DNA of 10,698 bases from CBDUVZ01 sp965370805 (GTDB lineage: Bacteria > Hydrothermota > Tepidihabitantia > Tepidihabitantales > Tepidihabitantaceae). The stretch spans positions 1 through 10,698 of the forward strand of contig CBDUVZ010000102.1 in assembly GCA_965370805.1 (NCBI GenBank), in the 5' to 3' direction. Shown here in pieces: positions 1 through 6,204 of the stretch (its first letter is position 1; the number at the start of each line of letters is the position of its first letter). Under the pieces are notes generated by a model. The model saw only the letters and a program-made list of their open reading frames with translations. It was not told where the DNA came from and ran no database searches. The position numbers and the translations under genes were made by a program.

Positions 1-48
1 CCTAATGTACTCATGGAGCCGCAGCCATTTTCAACTAGGAAAGGGACA

Positions 49-216
49 ATCTCCTTTGGGCAAGTCTTGTGGCAACTGTTCTTCAAGCTCTCCTGGCAAG
101 TCATCCGGCAACTCTCCTGACAAGTCTTCGCACAACTGTTGCTGCAACTCATCTTTGAACTCTTTTGACAAGTCTTGTAGCAACACTTTTGACAAGTCTT
201 TGGGCAACAGTGGGGG
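49..216. repeat. Degenerate 12-bp tandem repeat array 1
   Basis: From 61 to 216 the sequence breaks into thirteen consecutive 12-mers close to CAAGTCTTNTGG or CAACTCTTNTGA; a weaker copy precedes at 49-60. Clear units start at 61 (CAAGTCTTGTGG), 97 (CAAGTCATCCGG), 121, 169 and 193. CAAG- and CAAC-type units tend to alternate, giving a higher-order 24-bp period. Twelve is a multiple of three, so every frame shows a four-residue repeat (for example DLSK/DLPG/ELPD on the minus strand). No frame has a start with a ribosome binding site. The array ends in a G6 run at 212-217. It is related to the array at 8099-8422. Confidence 0.85.
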
Positions 217-335
217 GAACCACCCCCTCCCCCACCCGGGTCCGGCGAAATCGGCACACTTCGCCTGAAACCGTCTCAAAGCGGCGAATTTCGCGGGGTC
301 TGGTGTATACCTATGTGAGCGTGGTGCTTTCCGGG

Positions 336-388
336 AGGTGGGGACACGATCCCAATGCCGAGGACGGGATTGGGTCATGTCCCCACCT
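336..388. repeat. Long imperfect inverted repeat (hairpin) before pheS
   Basis: AGGTGGGGACA (336-346) is the exact reverse complement of TGTCCCCACCT (378-388). After a C/A mismatch the pairing resumes through GA/TC, and with one bulged base through CCCAAT (351-356) against ATTGGG (369-374). A loop of about 12 bases remains. The stem is about 19 pairs long. No T-run follows, so it does not look like an intrinsic terminator. It ends 9 bases before the -35 box of the candidate pheS promoter. It could be a REP/MITE-like dispersed palindrome, a protein-binding site or an RNA structure from upstream transcription. Confidence 0.85.
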
Positions 389-396
389 GCGCGGTC

Positions 397-424
397 TTGA
401 CTTCGCTGGTGTTTCGGGCATAGT
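397..424 (+). promoter_or_regulatory. Candidate sigma70-like promoter for the pheST operon
   Basis: TTGACT (397-402) is followed by a 16-base spacer and CATAGT (419-424), which matches TATAAT at four of six positions. Transcription would begin near 431, only a few bases before the pheS ATG at 436. With no clear Shine-Dalgarno sequence there, that predicts a very short or leaderless 5' end. The same spacing recurs in four other candidate promoters of the window. Confidence 0.4.
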
Positions 425-435
425 AGCCGGGTATT

Positions 436-1950
436 ATGAGACTGCCAGAACACGAGTATAAGCTGCTGAGTGCGCTGGAGCCGGGCGCGTCGCGGGCGGT
501 GGACGAACTGGTTGTCGTAAGCGGGCTGGACCAGTCGCTGGTTATGGCCGCGGCGAAGGCTCTTTCCGAGCGGGAGCTTGTCGCGATTGAGGAAGTCGCC
601 CGCGAGGAGTTCGTTATCACCGAGCAGGGCGTGCAGGTGAGCCGCGACGGTTTCCCGGAGAAGCTGGCCCTGGCCGCGATTGTGGGTGCCGGCGGTTCGG
701 TGTCGTTCCAGGAACTGCCGAAGCTGCTGGGACGCAAGGAGGTCCGGGCCGAAATCAAGTGGCTGACCCGGAAGGGCTGGTGTGACCGTGATTCCGGGCT
801 GCTGGTCGTGACCGACCAGGGCCGGGCCGCACTGAATCAGTCCGGGCCGGATGAGGCGTTTATCAGCCGGCTGGCCCAGATGGAGCGGGCGTTTGCCGAT
901 GACCTGGCTTCGGTCGGGACCGATATCGAAGCCGGGCTGGCCGCGCTGAAGGGCCGGACCGAACTGTTCAAGCAGAAGCGGCGCGTTACTCGTTTGCTGT
1001 CCCTGACCGCGGCGGGCGGGAACCTGAAAGCGGACGGAATCGAGCCGGCCCGCGAAGTGACCCAACTGACGCAGGACCTGATTGTCTCGGGCGAGTGGCG
1101 GGACGTAGTGTTCAAGGCATATGACCCGCAGCTTGAGACCGCGGTCCGACATCCGGGCAAGATGCATCCGTTGCAGCGGGTGATACAGGAAACGCGGCGG
1201 GCGTTCCTGGAGATGGGCTTTGAGGAGGCGCGGTCCCCGGCGGTGGACACCTCGTTCTGGGTGTTCGACGCCCTGTTCCAGCCGCAGGACCACCCGGCCC
1301 GGGAGATGCAGGATACGTTCTACGTGGGCAACCCGGAGCGCGGGCGGTTGCCGGACGAGGAACTGGTGCGCCGTATCGCGCAGACCCATGAGGACGGCGG
1401 GGATACCGGTTCGACCGGGTGGCGGTACAAGTGGTCGAAGTCGGTGGCCGAGCGGTTGGTGCTGCGGACCCACACGACCGCGGCGACAATCCGCGAGCTG
1501 GCCCGGAACCCGAACCCGCCGCGGAAGGTCTTTTCCATCGGCCGGACGTTCCGGAGGGAGAATGTCGACCAGACCCACCTGGCCGAGTTCATCCAGATTG
1601 ACGGCATTATCATCGACGAGCAGGCGGACCTGGCGAGCCTGTTCGGGATTCTGACCGAGTTCTACCGGAAAATGGGCGCCGAGGAGGTACGGTTCCGACC
1701 GTCGTTCTTCCCGTACACCGAGCCGAGCGCCGAGGTGTTCGCGAAACTCGGGGACCTCGGCTGGGTGGAAATGTGCGGGGCCGGGGTGTTCCGGCCCGAG
1801 GTGACGCTGCCGCTCGGGTGCAAGGTGCCGGTGCTGGCATGGGGCGGCGGGGTGGAGCGGATTGCGATGATGCGTTTCGGGCTCGACGATATCCGCAAGC
1901 TGTACCTGAGTGACATCGACTGGCTGAAAGGGAGTGCGCTGTGCCGCTAG
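436..1950 (+). CDS. pheS: Phenylalanyl-tRNA synthetase alpha subunit, archaeal/eukaryotic type
   Basis: Catalytic subunit of the (alpha-beta)2 synthetase that activates phenylalanine and charges tRNA-Phe in the cytoplasm. The 504-residue length fits the archaeal/eukaryotic family; the standard bacterial PheS is much shorter (about 330-350 residues). Residues 1 to about 135 look like tandem winged-helix domains (FVITEQGVQVSRDGFPEK is a typical stretch), then a helical linker at about 145-190. Class II catalytic motifs follow. Motif 1 starts at HPLQRVIQE (from H244) and continues into FDALFQPQDHPAREMQDTFY. Motif 2 is FSIGRTFRRENVDQTHLAEF (366-385). Motif 3 is WGGGVERIAM (469-478), with R475 the conserved ATP-binding arginine of class II enzymes. 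The ATG at 436 is chosen because MRLPEHEYKLLSALE begins the first winged helix; no clear ribosome binding site precedes it. The last 10 bases overlap pheT. Confidence 0.96.
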   Translation: MRLPEHEYKLLSALEPGASRAVDELVVVSGLDQSLVMAAAKALSERELVAIEEVAREEFVITEQGVQVSRDGFPEKLALAAIVGAGGSVSFQELPKLLGRKEVRAEIKWLTRKGWCDRDSGLLVVTDQGRAALNQSGPDEAFISRLAQMERAFADDLASVGTDIEAGLAALKGRTELFKQKRRVTRLLSLTAAGGNLKADGIEPAREVTQLTQDLIVSGEWRDVVFKAYDPQLETAVRHPGKMHPLQRVIQETRRAFLEMGFEEARSPAVDTSFWVFDALFQPQDHPAREMQDTFYVGNPERGRLPDEELVRRIAQTHEDGGDTGSTGWRYKWSKSVAERLVLRTHTTAATIRELARNPNPPRKVFSIGRTFRRENVDQTHLAEFIQIDGIIIDEQADLASLFGILTEFYRKMGAEEVRFRPSFFPYTEPSAEVFAKLGDLGWVEMCGAGVFRPEVTLPLGCKVPVLAWGGGVERIAMMRFGLDDIRKLYLSDIDWLKGSALCR

Positions 1951-3740
1951 TCGGGATACCGGTCGCGCGGCTGAAGCAGTTGGTCGGCCGGGAGATTGAC
2001 CGGGACGAGTTGCGCCTGGCCCTGGAGAACCTCGGCAACGACGTCGAGGGTTACGCGAAGATGACGCGGTACCGGTGCGGCCGGTGCGGGCACGTAACCG
2101 AAGCGCTGGAGCACGAGGATTTCAATAACCTATGCACGGGTTGCGGCGCGGGCGGACTCGAAGATATCGGGTCAAGCGAAGTGGTGCGCATTGACCTGCT
2201 GCCGGTAAGGCCGGACATGTTCGACGTGGCCGGGCTGGCCCGTGCTTTGCGTGGGTATCTCGGGATTGAGACCGGTCTGCCGACCTGGGAGCTCAAGCCA
2301 TCCGGGTTCACAGTTGAAGTGAAACCGGGCATGGAAGATATCCGGCCCTACATCGTTGCCGCGGTGGTGCGGGGCCTGGACCTGGATGACGAGGGCCTGC
2401 GCGTCGTGATGAAGATGCAGGAGAATCTGCACTGGGCCCTGGGCCGGAACCGACGTCGGGCATCGATTGGCATGTACGACCTGGCGACAGTGAAGCCCGG
2501 GTTTGCATTCCGGCCGGTGAAGCCGGACGAGTTGAAGTTCGTGCCGCTTTTCGGACTTCCGGATCGTCCTCAGGCTAAGTTGACGCCAAGAGAAATTCTT
2601 GAGAAGCACCCGAAGGGGAAAGACTACGCTCACCTGCTGTCCGGGATGAAAGCGTACCCGCTGCTGGTCGATTCCGCGGGCCGGGTGCTGTCGATGCCGC
2701 CGATTATCAACAGCGATGAGACGCGGGTCACGGTCGAGACCCGGGATGTGTTCATCGATGTGACCGGGCCGGACCGGAATGCAATCACGAGAAGCCTGAA
2801 TGTGCTGGTTGCGGCGCTCGGGGATATGGGCGGGAGTATCGAGACGGTCGAAGTGACCTGCGCGGACGGGACGACTGAGACGACGCCGAACCTGGAACCG
2901 ACCCGGGCCGTGCTCGAACCCGCGGCCGCGAACCGGGTGCTCGGGTTGAACCTTGGTGCGGACGAGACCGCCGGGCTGCTTGCGAAATTGCGCTACGGTG
3001 CGAAGCCCGAAAGAGGTCGAGTGGCGGTTGAAATCCCGGCGTACCGGGCCGATATCCTGCACGAGCAGGATATCATCGAGGACGTGGCAATCGGGTACGG
3101 ATACACGAATATCGCACCGAAGCTGGTGGGGACGATGACTGTGAGCCGACCCCAGTTGGTCGAAGAGATATCCGAGACAGTGCGCCGCGTGATGACCGGG
3201 TTCGGGCTGTTCGAAGTGATGACAAACTTCCTGACGAGCGAACGCGAGCAGTACGAACTGATGCGGCTTGTGGAAACGCCGCACCCGACGCTGGCCAACC
3301 CGGCAAGTGTTGAACAGACGATGACCCGGCCCAGCCTGATTCCCGGGCTGCTGAATACGTTCGGCTCGAACTCGACCCGCGAAATGCCGCAGCAGGTATT
3401 CGAGTGCGACGACGTGTTCGCGCTCGATCCAAAGGCGGAGACCGGGGTCAAGACGATGCGCCGCGTTGCGGTCGGACTGGCCGGGCCGCGGGCGTCCTTC
3501 GCAAAGGGCAGGGCGCTGCTCGTGGCGCTGGCGCGGGAACTGGGACTGGAGCCGGTTTTCCGCCCGACCGAACAGTCGCCGTTCATTGCGGGCCGGTGTG
3601 CGAAGGTGACCTTGAAGCACGACAGCGGGGAACCCGAGTGGGGTGTGCTGGGCGAAATTCACCCGGCGGTGCTTGTGAACTTCAATGTCAACCAGCCGGT
3701 GACCGTGTTCGAGGTCGGGCTGGACCGGATCGGGAGGTAG
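1941..3740 (+). CDS. pheT: Phenylalanyl-tRNA synthetase beta subunit, archaeal type, with inserted zinc ribbon
   Basis: Structural, tRNA-contacting and editing subunit partnering PheS. The start is GTG at 1941 with GGAG at 1931-1934 (6-base spacing) inside the end of pheS, which suggests coupled translation. The 599 residues fit the archaeal/eukaryotic form; the N-terminal EMAP-type tRNA-binding domain and C-terminal FDX-ACB domain of the ~800-residue bacterial form are absent. Order: N-terminal B1-like segment (LVGREIDRDELRLALENLG), conserved LLPVRPDMFDVAGLARALRG (86-105), a B3/B4 region to about 290, a B5 domain at about 323-400 with AYRADILHEQDIIEDVAIGY (from 367), then a class II-like core with no catalytic motifs expected. 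Unusual: C46-x2-C49 and C65-x2-C68 form a likely zinc ribbon between the first strands and the RPD motif, where archaeal proteins I know continue without it. Confidence 0.95.
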   Translation: MPLVGIPVARLKQLVGREIDRDELRLALENLGNDVEGYAKMTRYRCGRCGHVTEALEHEDFNNLCTGCGAGGLEDIGSSEVVRIDLLPVRPDMFDVAGLARALRGYLGIETGLPTWELKPSGFTVEVKPGMEDIRPYIVAAVVRGLDLDDEGLRVVMKMQENLHWALGRNRRRASIGMYDLATVKPGFAFRPVKPDELKFVPLFGLPDRPQAKLTPREILEKHPKGKDYAHLLSGMKAYPLLVDSAGRVLSMPPIINSDETRVTVETRDVFIDVTGPDRNAITRSLNVLVAALGDMGGSIETVEVTCADGTTETTPNLEPTRAVLEPAAANRVLGLNLGADETAGLLAKLRYGAKPERGRVAVEIPAYRADILHEQDIIEDVAIGYGYTNIAPKLVGTMTVSRPQLVEEISETVRRVMTGFGLFEVMTNFLTSEREQYELMRLVETPHPTLANPASVEQTMTRPSLIPGLLNTFGSNSTREMPQQVFECDDVFALDPKAETGVKTMRRVAVGLAGPRASFAKGRALLVALARELGLEPVFRPTEQSPFIAGRCAKVTLKHDSGEPEWGVLGEIHPAVLVNFNVNQPVTVFEVGLDRIGR

Positions 3741-3742
3741 CC

Positions 3743-4339
3743 ATGCCGAAGTGTCCACATTGCGGTGAGATCTATCGTCGGGGCCAGGACCGCTGCTATG
3801 CCTGCGGCCGCGAGGTGAAAGGTATCAGAACCCGGGGGCGCAAAGTGCCGGTGAACCCGATTCTGTTTGCGCTTGTCGGGGTTGTCCTCCTGGTTGTTGT
3901 CATCGGGGCGATTGTCACCAGGCCCAAGGCAAACCGTGACGACCAGAAAAAGGCCCGGGAGGTGGAGTTGGAACGGGTCCGGGATTCGGTCCGGAGCGCG
4001 AACCGCGCGCAGAAGAAGGAAGTACGTTCCAGCCGGGAAGCGGACAGGCTCGACAAGGAGATCGACAAGCTTGCGTCCCGATTTGAAGGCATCGAGCGGC
4101 AGGTCATCGCCGGTACGCCGAGTCCGGACCAGCGGAAGCTCATCGGGCAGACAAAGCGGGAGATCGGCAAGCTGAGGTCGCTCGCCGCAAGGATTCCGAG
4201 TATGGCACCGGACAAACACGATGTGATGAAGGATTCACTGCGCGCGGACCAGCGGCGGGTGAGGGCGCTGGTCTCAGAACTGGCCCGGACACTGCAGAAA
4301 CGTCGGAAACCGTCAGCCGGGACGTCCGACACACGGTAG
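3743..4339 (+). CDS. Zinc-ribbon, single-pass membrane, coiled-coil protein of unknown function
   Basis: Protein of 198 residues I do not recognise as a named family. It starts at ATG 3743, 2 bases after the pheT stop, with GGGAGG at 3732-3737 overlapping that stop, so it is probably co-translated with pheST. Residues 1-24 form a minimal zinc ribbon, CPHC at 4-7 and CYAC at 18-21. A basic stretch (RTRGRK) precedes one hydrophobic segment at about 38-59 (NPILFALVGVVLLVVVIGAI). The rest, about 65-185, is highly charged, Arg/Lys/Glu-rich and helical, with likely coiled coils around 68-125 and 130-185. The expected topology is N-terminal ribbon in the cytoplasm and coiled coil outside, but the positive charges on both sides of the membrane segment leave this uncertain. 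Any role in phenylalanine metabolism is not shown by the sequence. Confidence 0.85.
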   Translation: MPKCPHCGEIYRRGQDRCYACGREVKGIRTRGRKVPVNPILFALVGVVLLVVVIGAIVTRPKANRDDQKKAREVELERVRDSVRSANRAQKKEVRSSREADRLDKEIDKLASRFEGIERQVIAGTPSPDQRKLIGQTKREIGKLRSLAARIPSMAPDKHDVMKDSLRADQRRVRALVSELARTLQKRRKPSAGTSDTR

Positions 4340-4404
4340 GCAGAGTATGCCTGAAGGCAGGAACTACCGGCCCGGGACCGAAAACGCGGTTCTGGTTCCG
4401 GCGG

Positions 4405-4761
4405 CTACTGCGGGTTCCAGGCCAGGTGGAACGCGGGCTTGTTGGCCGCGGTCGTGTCCGCATCCACAGTATCGCCATCCGCAATCAGCCGGCCGATCAT
4501 CGTGCCGGTGGCTAGGCTGTCGATGAGGAATCCTCCGGAGATGGCATCCCCGGCATTGCGCTTGACCGTTACGGTCCAACTGGTCGGGGTGGTGCCGTTG
4601 GCCGGGGTGGAATCCGGTCCGGTGTACGCGGTTATATACCAGCCGGTGAAATCGATTCCGGGGTCACCGGCGATTTCGATAGTCACCTGGTAGTCCTCCA
4701 GGGCCTCGCAGGCGAAAAACGGAAGTGTCAGGGCCAGCAGACAGAAAGCCAGTGCTTTCAT
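4405..4761 (-). CDS. Small secreted protein, probable lipoprotein, unknown function
   Basis: 118 residues. ATG at 4761-4759 has AAAGGAGG (4773-4766) four bases upstream, a strong ribosome binding site, and a good promoter candidate sits at 4780-4807. MKALAFCLLALTLPFFAC is a signal peptide. Its end resembles a lipobox with C18 as the lipidated cysteine, although Phe at -3 is atypical, so simple cleavage is possible. The mature part is rich in Thr, Gly, Asp and alternating hydrophobic residues (YQVTIEIAGDPGIDFTGWYI), suggesting an all-beta domain of about 95 residues. There are no further cysteines and no recognisable catalytic motif. It converges on the pheST operon with 65 bp between the stops and is read in the same direction as the propeller gene upstream of it, 157 bp away. 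Confidence 0.75.
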   Translation of the reverse strand: MKALAFCLLALTLPFFACEALEDYQVTIEIAGDPGIDFTGWYITAYTGPDSTPANGTTPTSWTVTVKRNAGDAISGGFLIDSLATGTMIGRLIADGDTVDADTTAANKPAFHLAWNPQ

Positions 4762-4779
4762 CTTTCCTCCTTTGCGGTC

Positions 4780-4807
4780 AGCATAGCGCGTGTTTCCCGC
4801 CGGTCAA
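4780..4807 (-). promoter_or_regulatory. Candidate sigma70-like promoter for the small lipoprotein
   Basis: On the minus strand TTGACC (4807-4802), a 16-base spacer and TATGCT (4785-4780) precede the strong ribosome binding site at 4773-4766. The predicted start is near 4773, so the untranslated leader would be very short. The site suggests the gene can be transcribed separately from the propeller gene upstream. Confidence 0.55.
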
Positions 4808-4810
4808 ACG

Positions 4811-4825
4811 CGGGGACGAACCCCG
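4811..4825. repeat. Short perfect inverted repeat upstream of a promoter
   Basis: CGGGG (4811-4815), loop ACGAA, CCCCG (4821-4825). It lies three bases outside the -35 box of the minus-strand promoter at 4780-4807 and about 95 bases after the stop of the propeller gene. It could be an operator or part of a transcript end. There is no T-run, so I do not call it a terminator. Confidence 0.3.
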
Positions 4826-4918
4826 GCAGGCAAAGTACAGTTCCTGTCCCGGTCACACGCGGCGTCTGCTGCCGATCTTTCTTACCGGCAACGAAAACTC
4901 ACGTTCGCTATCGAAATT

Positions 4919-6040
4919 CTAGTTCCCGGCGAGTCCGGTATTGGTCAGGTTGCGCTGGTGCTTGGGCCACGGTCCGGTATCCAGTGAGCCGCTGCCTTCG
5001 ATGGCGTAGAGAGCCAGGGAGTGGGAGCCGATGTAGATCGTGCCGTCGGATGCGATGGCGGGTCCGGCCGTGACTGTGCCGACTTCGTATTGCCTGAGTA
5101 TCTCGCCGTCCCCGGTCGCGAACACGTAAAACCAGCCGTCGAACGAACCGATGTAAAGTTTGTTGTCCGAGCTGACCGCGGCAGTGGCCCGGATTTCGCC
5201 GCCGGTCTTGTAGCTCCAGGCCAGCGTGCCGTCGGACTCCAGGGCGTACACCGAGGAGTCGATGCAGCCGAAGTAGACCCGGCCGGCTGCGTCGAGCACG
5301 GGCGAACCGTAGACCGCTCCGGCCGTCCGGAAGGTCCAGGTCTCGGTGCCGTCGGAATTCAGGCAGTAGAGGGTGGAGTCGAACGAGCCGATGTGTATCC
5401 GGCCCTGGCTGCCGAGCGCGGGGGAAGAGTAGATGCGGCCCCCGGTTTCGAAATCCCAGGCGAGCGTGCCGTCGGGGTTCAGGGCGTACACCTTCGAATC
5501 GGTGGCGCCGAAGTAGATGGTGCCGTCGCTGCCCACCGCGGGCGAGGAGTAGATGGCGTTGCCGGCCTCGTACGTCCACTTGGCGGTGCCGTCCGGGTTC
5601 CGGGCGTAGAGCCGGCTGTCACCGGCGCCGAAGTAGATGGTGCCGTCGCTGCCCACCGCGGGCGAGCTGCCCATGTTCCGCCCGGTGTTCACGAACCAGC
5701 CCAGCGAGCCGTCGGGATTGAACTGGCGCAGGTAGCCGCTGGTGGATGCGGCGTAGATGTTGCCGTCCGGGCCGACGGTCGGCGGGCACTCAAATCCAAG
5801 GCCGTCGCGGGTCCGCCACCTCTCTGTGCTGTCCGGGTCGAGGGCGACGAGCACTCCGGTGTTGTCGCCGACGTAGATCGTGCCGTCCGAACCGATGGCA
5901 ACGCAGGCCGCACAACCCCCATTTAGGTTCACTTTCCAGAGTATGTCGCCGGTCTCGGTGACCGTCTTCTTGCAGTTGAAGAGAACCGTCGAGCCAAGCA
6001 GAAGAACAAGGGCACAGGCGCAAAACAGGGCTTTCTTCAC
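4919..6040 (-). CDS. PQQ-like beta-propeller lipoprotein, eight blades
   Basis: 373 residues from GTG at 6040-6038, chosen because AGGAGG lies four bases upstream (6050-6045) and the signal peptide VKKALFCACALVLLLGSTVL begins there; a longer frame from 6085 has no such site. The signal ends near C23 (VLFNC), a possible but atypical lipobox. The mature part is eight repeats of about 40 residues near the pattern SSPAVGSDGTIYFG-x-DS-x-YALNPDGT, then aromatic strand residues (W-x-Y/F) and TGG. The set ends with GPWPKHQRNLTNTG. This is the PQQ/quinoprotein-like propeller fold (BamB-related). Most single-domain members are binding scaffolds, and the repeats show no sign of PQQ binding. Blades 3 and 4 are the most alike. 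The paralogue at 9491-10627 shares both blades and C-terminal motif. Substrate or partner unknown. Confidence 0.9.
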   Translation of the reverse strand: MKKALFCACALVLLLGSTVLFNCKKTVTETGDILWKVNLNGGCAACVAIGSDGTIYVGDNTGVLVALDPDSTERWRTRDGLGFECPPTVGPDGNIYAASTSGYLRQFNPDGSLGWFVNTGRNMGSSPAVGSDGTIYFGAGDSRLYARNPDGTAKWTYEAGNAIYSSPAVGSDGTIYFGATDSKVYALNPDGTLAWDFETGGRIYSSPALGSQGRIHIGSFDSTLYCLNSDGTETWTFRTAGAVYGSPVLDAAGRVYFGCIDSSVYALESDGTLAWSYKTGGEIRATAAVSSDNKLYIGSFDGWFYVFATGDGEILRQYEVGTVTAGPAIASDGTIYIGSHSLALYAIEGSGSLDTGPWPKHQRNLTNTGLAGN

Positions 6041-6057
6041 AGAGCCTCCTTTTGGCC

Positions 6058-6085
6058 AAGATACCCGACCGCGATGATTAGTCAA
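6058..6085 (-). promoter_or_regulatory. Candidate sigma70-like promoter for the propeller gene
   Basis: Minus-strand TTGACT (6085-6080), 16-base spacer, TATCTT (6063-6058), followed by AAAAGGAGG and the GTG start at 6040. The -35 box overlaps the stop codon of the possible 38-residue gene, so the propeller gene may be transcribed alone as well as with the upstream genes. Confidence 0.5.
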
Positions 6086-6194
6086 TGCCGCCTGTCTTCT
6101 GTCTTTTCAACCGACTCAGGATTCTGGTGCAGGCGCGGGCAATGACGTAAGAGTTCGAGACATGGTTTCGTGTATCGGCCGGTCCTTTCTTCAT
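6078..6194 (-). CDS. Possible 38-residue basic protein
   Basis: An open frame from ATG 6194-6192 to TAA 6080-6078 encodes MKKGPADTRNHVSNSYVIAR followed by 18 more residues ending KRQKTGGID. It is rich in Arg and Lys, with no signal peptide or membrane segment. The case for it is an AGGAG motif (6206-6202) that overlaps the stop of the methyltransferase gene and sits 7 bases from the ATG, giving operon-like spacing of 10 bases. The case against it is its short length, no recognisable family, and a -35 box of the next promoter over its last codons. It could be chance. Confidence 0.35.
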   Translation of the reverse strand: MKKGPADTRNHVSNSYVIARACTRILSRLKRQKTGGID

Positions 6195-6204
6195 AGTTCC
6201 GCTC

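Larger units (their letters stand above)
1..435. other. Gene-free leader region upstream of pheS
   Basis: No credible gene lies here. Open frames exist on both strands but lack ribosome binding sites and are shadows of the 12-bp array (49-216) or of pheS. Besides that array, the long inverted repeat (336-388) and the promoter candidate (397-424), two small inverted repeats are visible. GGGGG/CCCCC with loop AACCA lies at 213-227, next to a C-rich run to 237. GGCGAA/TTCGCC lies at 244-265. A further GCGAATTTCGC palindrome sits at 284-294. The recurring GGCGAA words at 244-294 may belong to a dispersed intergenic element, but only one copy is in the window. Confidence 0.6.

Noticed and set aside
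49..216. CRISPR-like array
   Set aside because: Units are directly abutting 12-mers without unique spacers, and no cas gene is present.
225..240. G-quadruplex on the minus strand
   Set aside because: Only three runs of three or more G are present with a fourth of two; at best a weak two-layer structure.
31..1578. A 515-codon open frame on the minus strand
   Set aside because: It is the GC-rich antisense shadow of pheS plus the 12-bp array. Its translation is Arg/Pro/His-rich without family motifs, while the plus strand has all class II synthetase motifs.
2172..3758. A 528-codon open frame on the minus strand opposite pheT
   Set aside because: Low-complexity His/Arg/Pro-rich product with no motif; pheT on the plus strand explains the region.
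4340..4404. Bidirectional terminator between convergent genes
   Set aside because: Only weak stems (GCC-TGAA-GGC near 4350; GGACCG/CGGTTC near 4376-4393) and no T-run on either strand.
5021..5926. A 301-codon plus-strand frame with repeats
   Set aside because: Its repetitiveness mirrors the propeller blades encoded on the other strand, which has the signal peptide and ribosome binding site.
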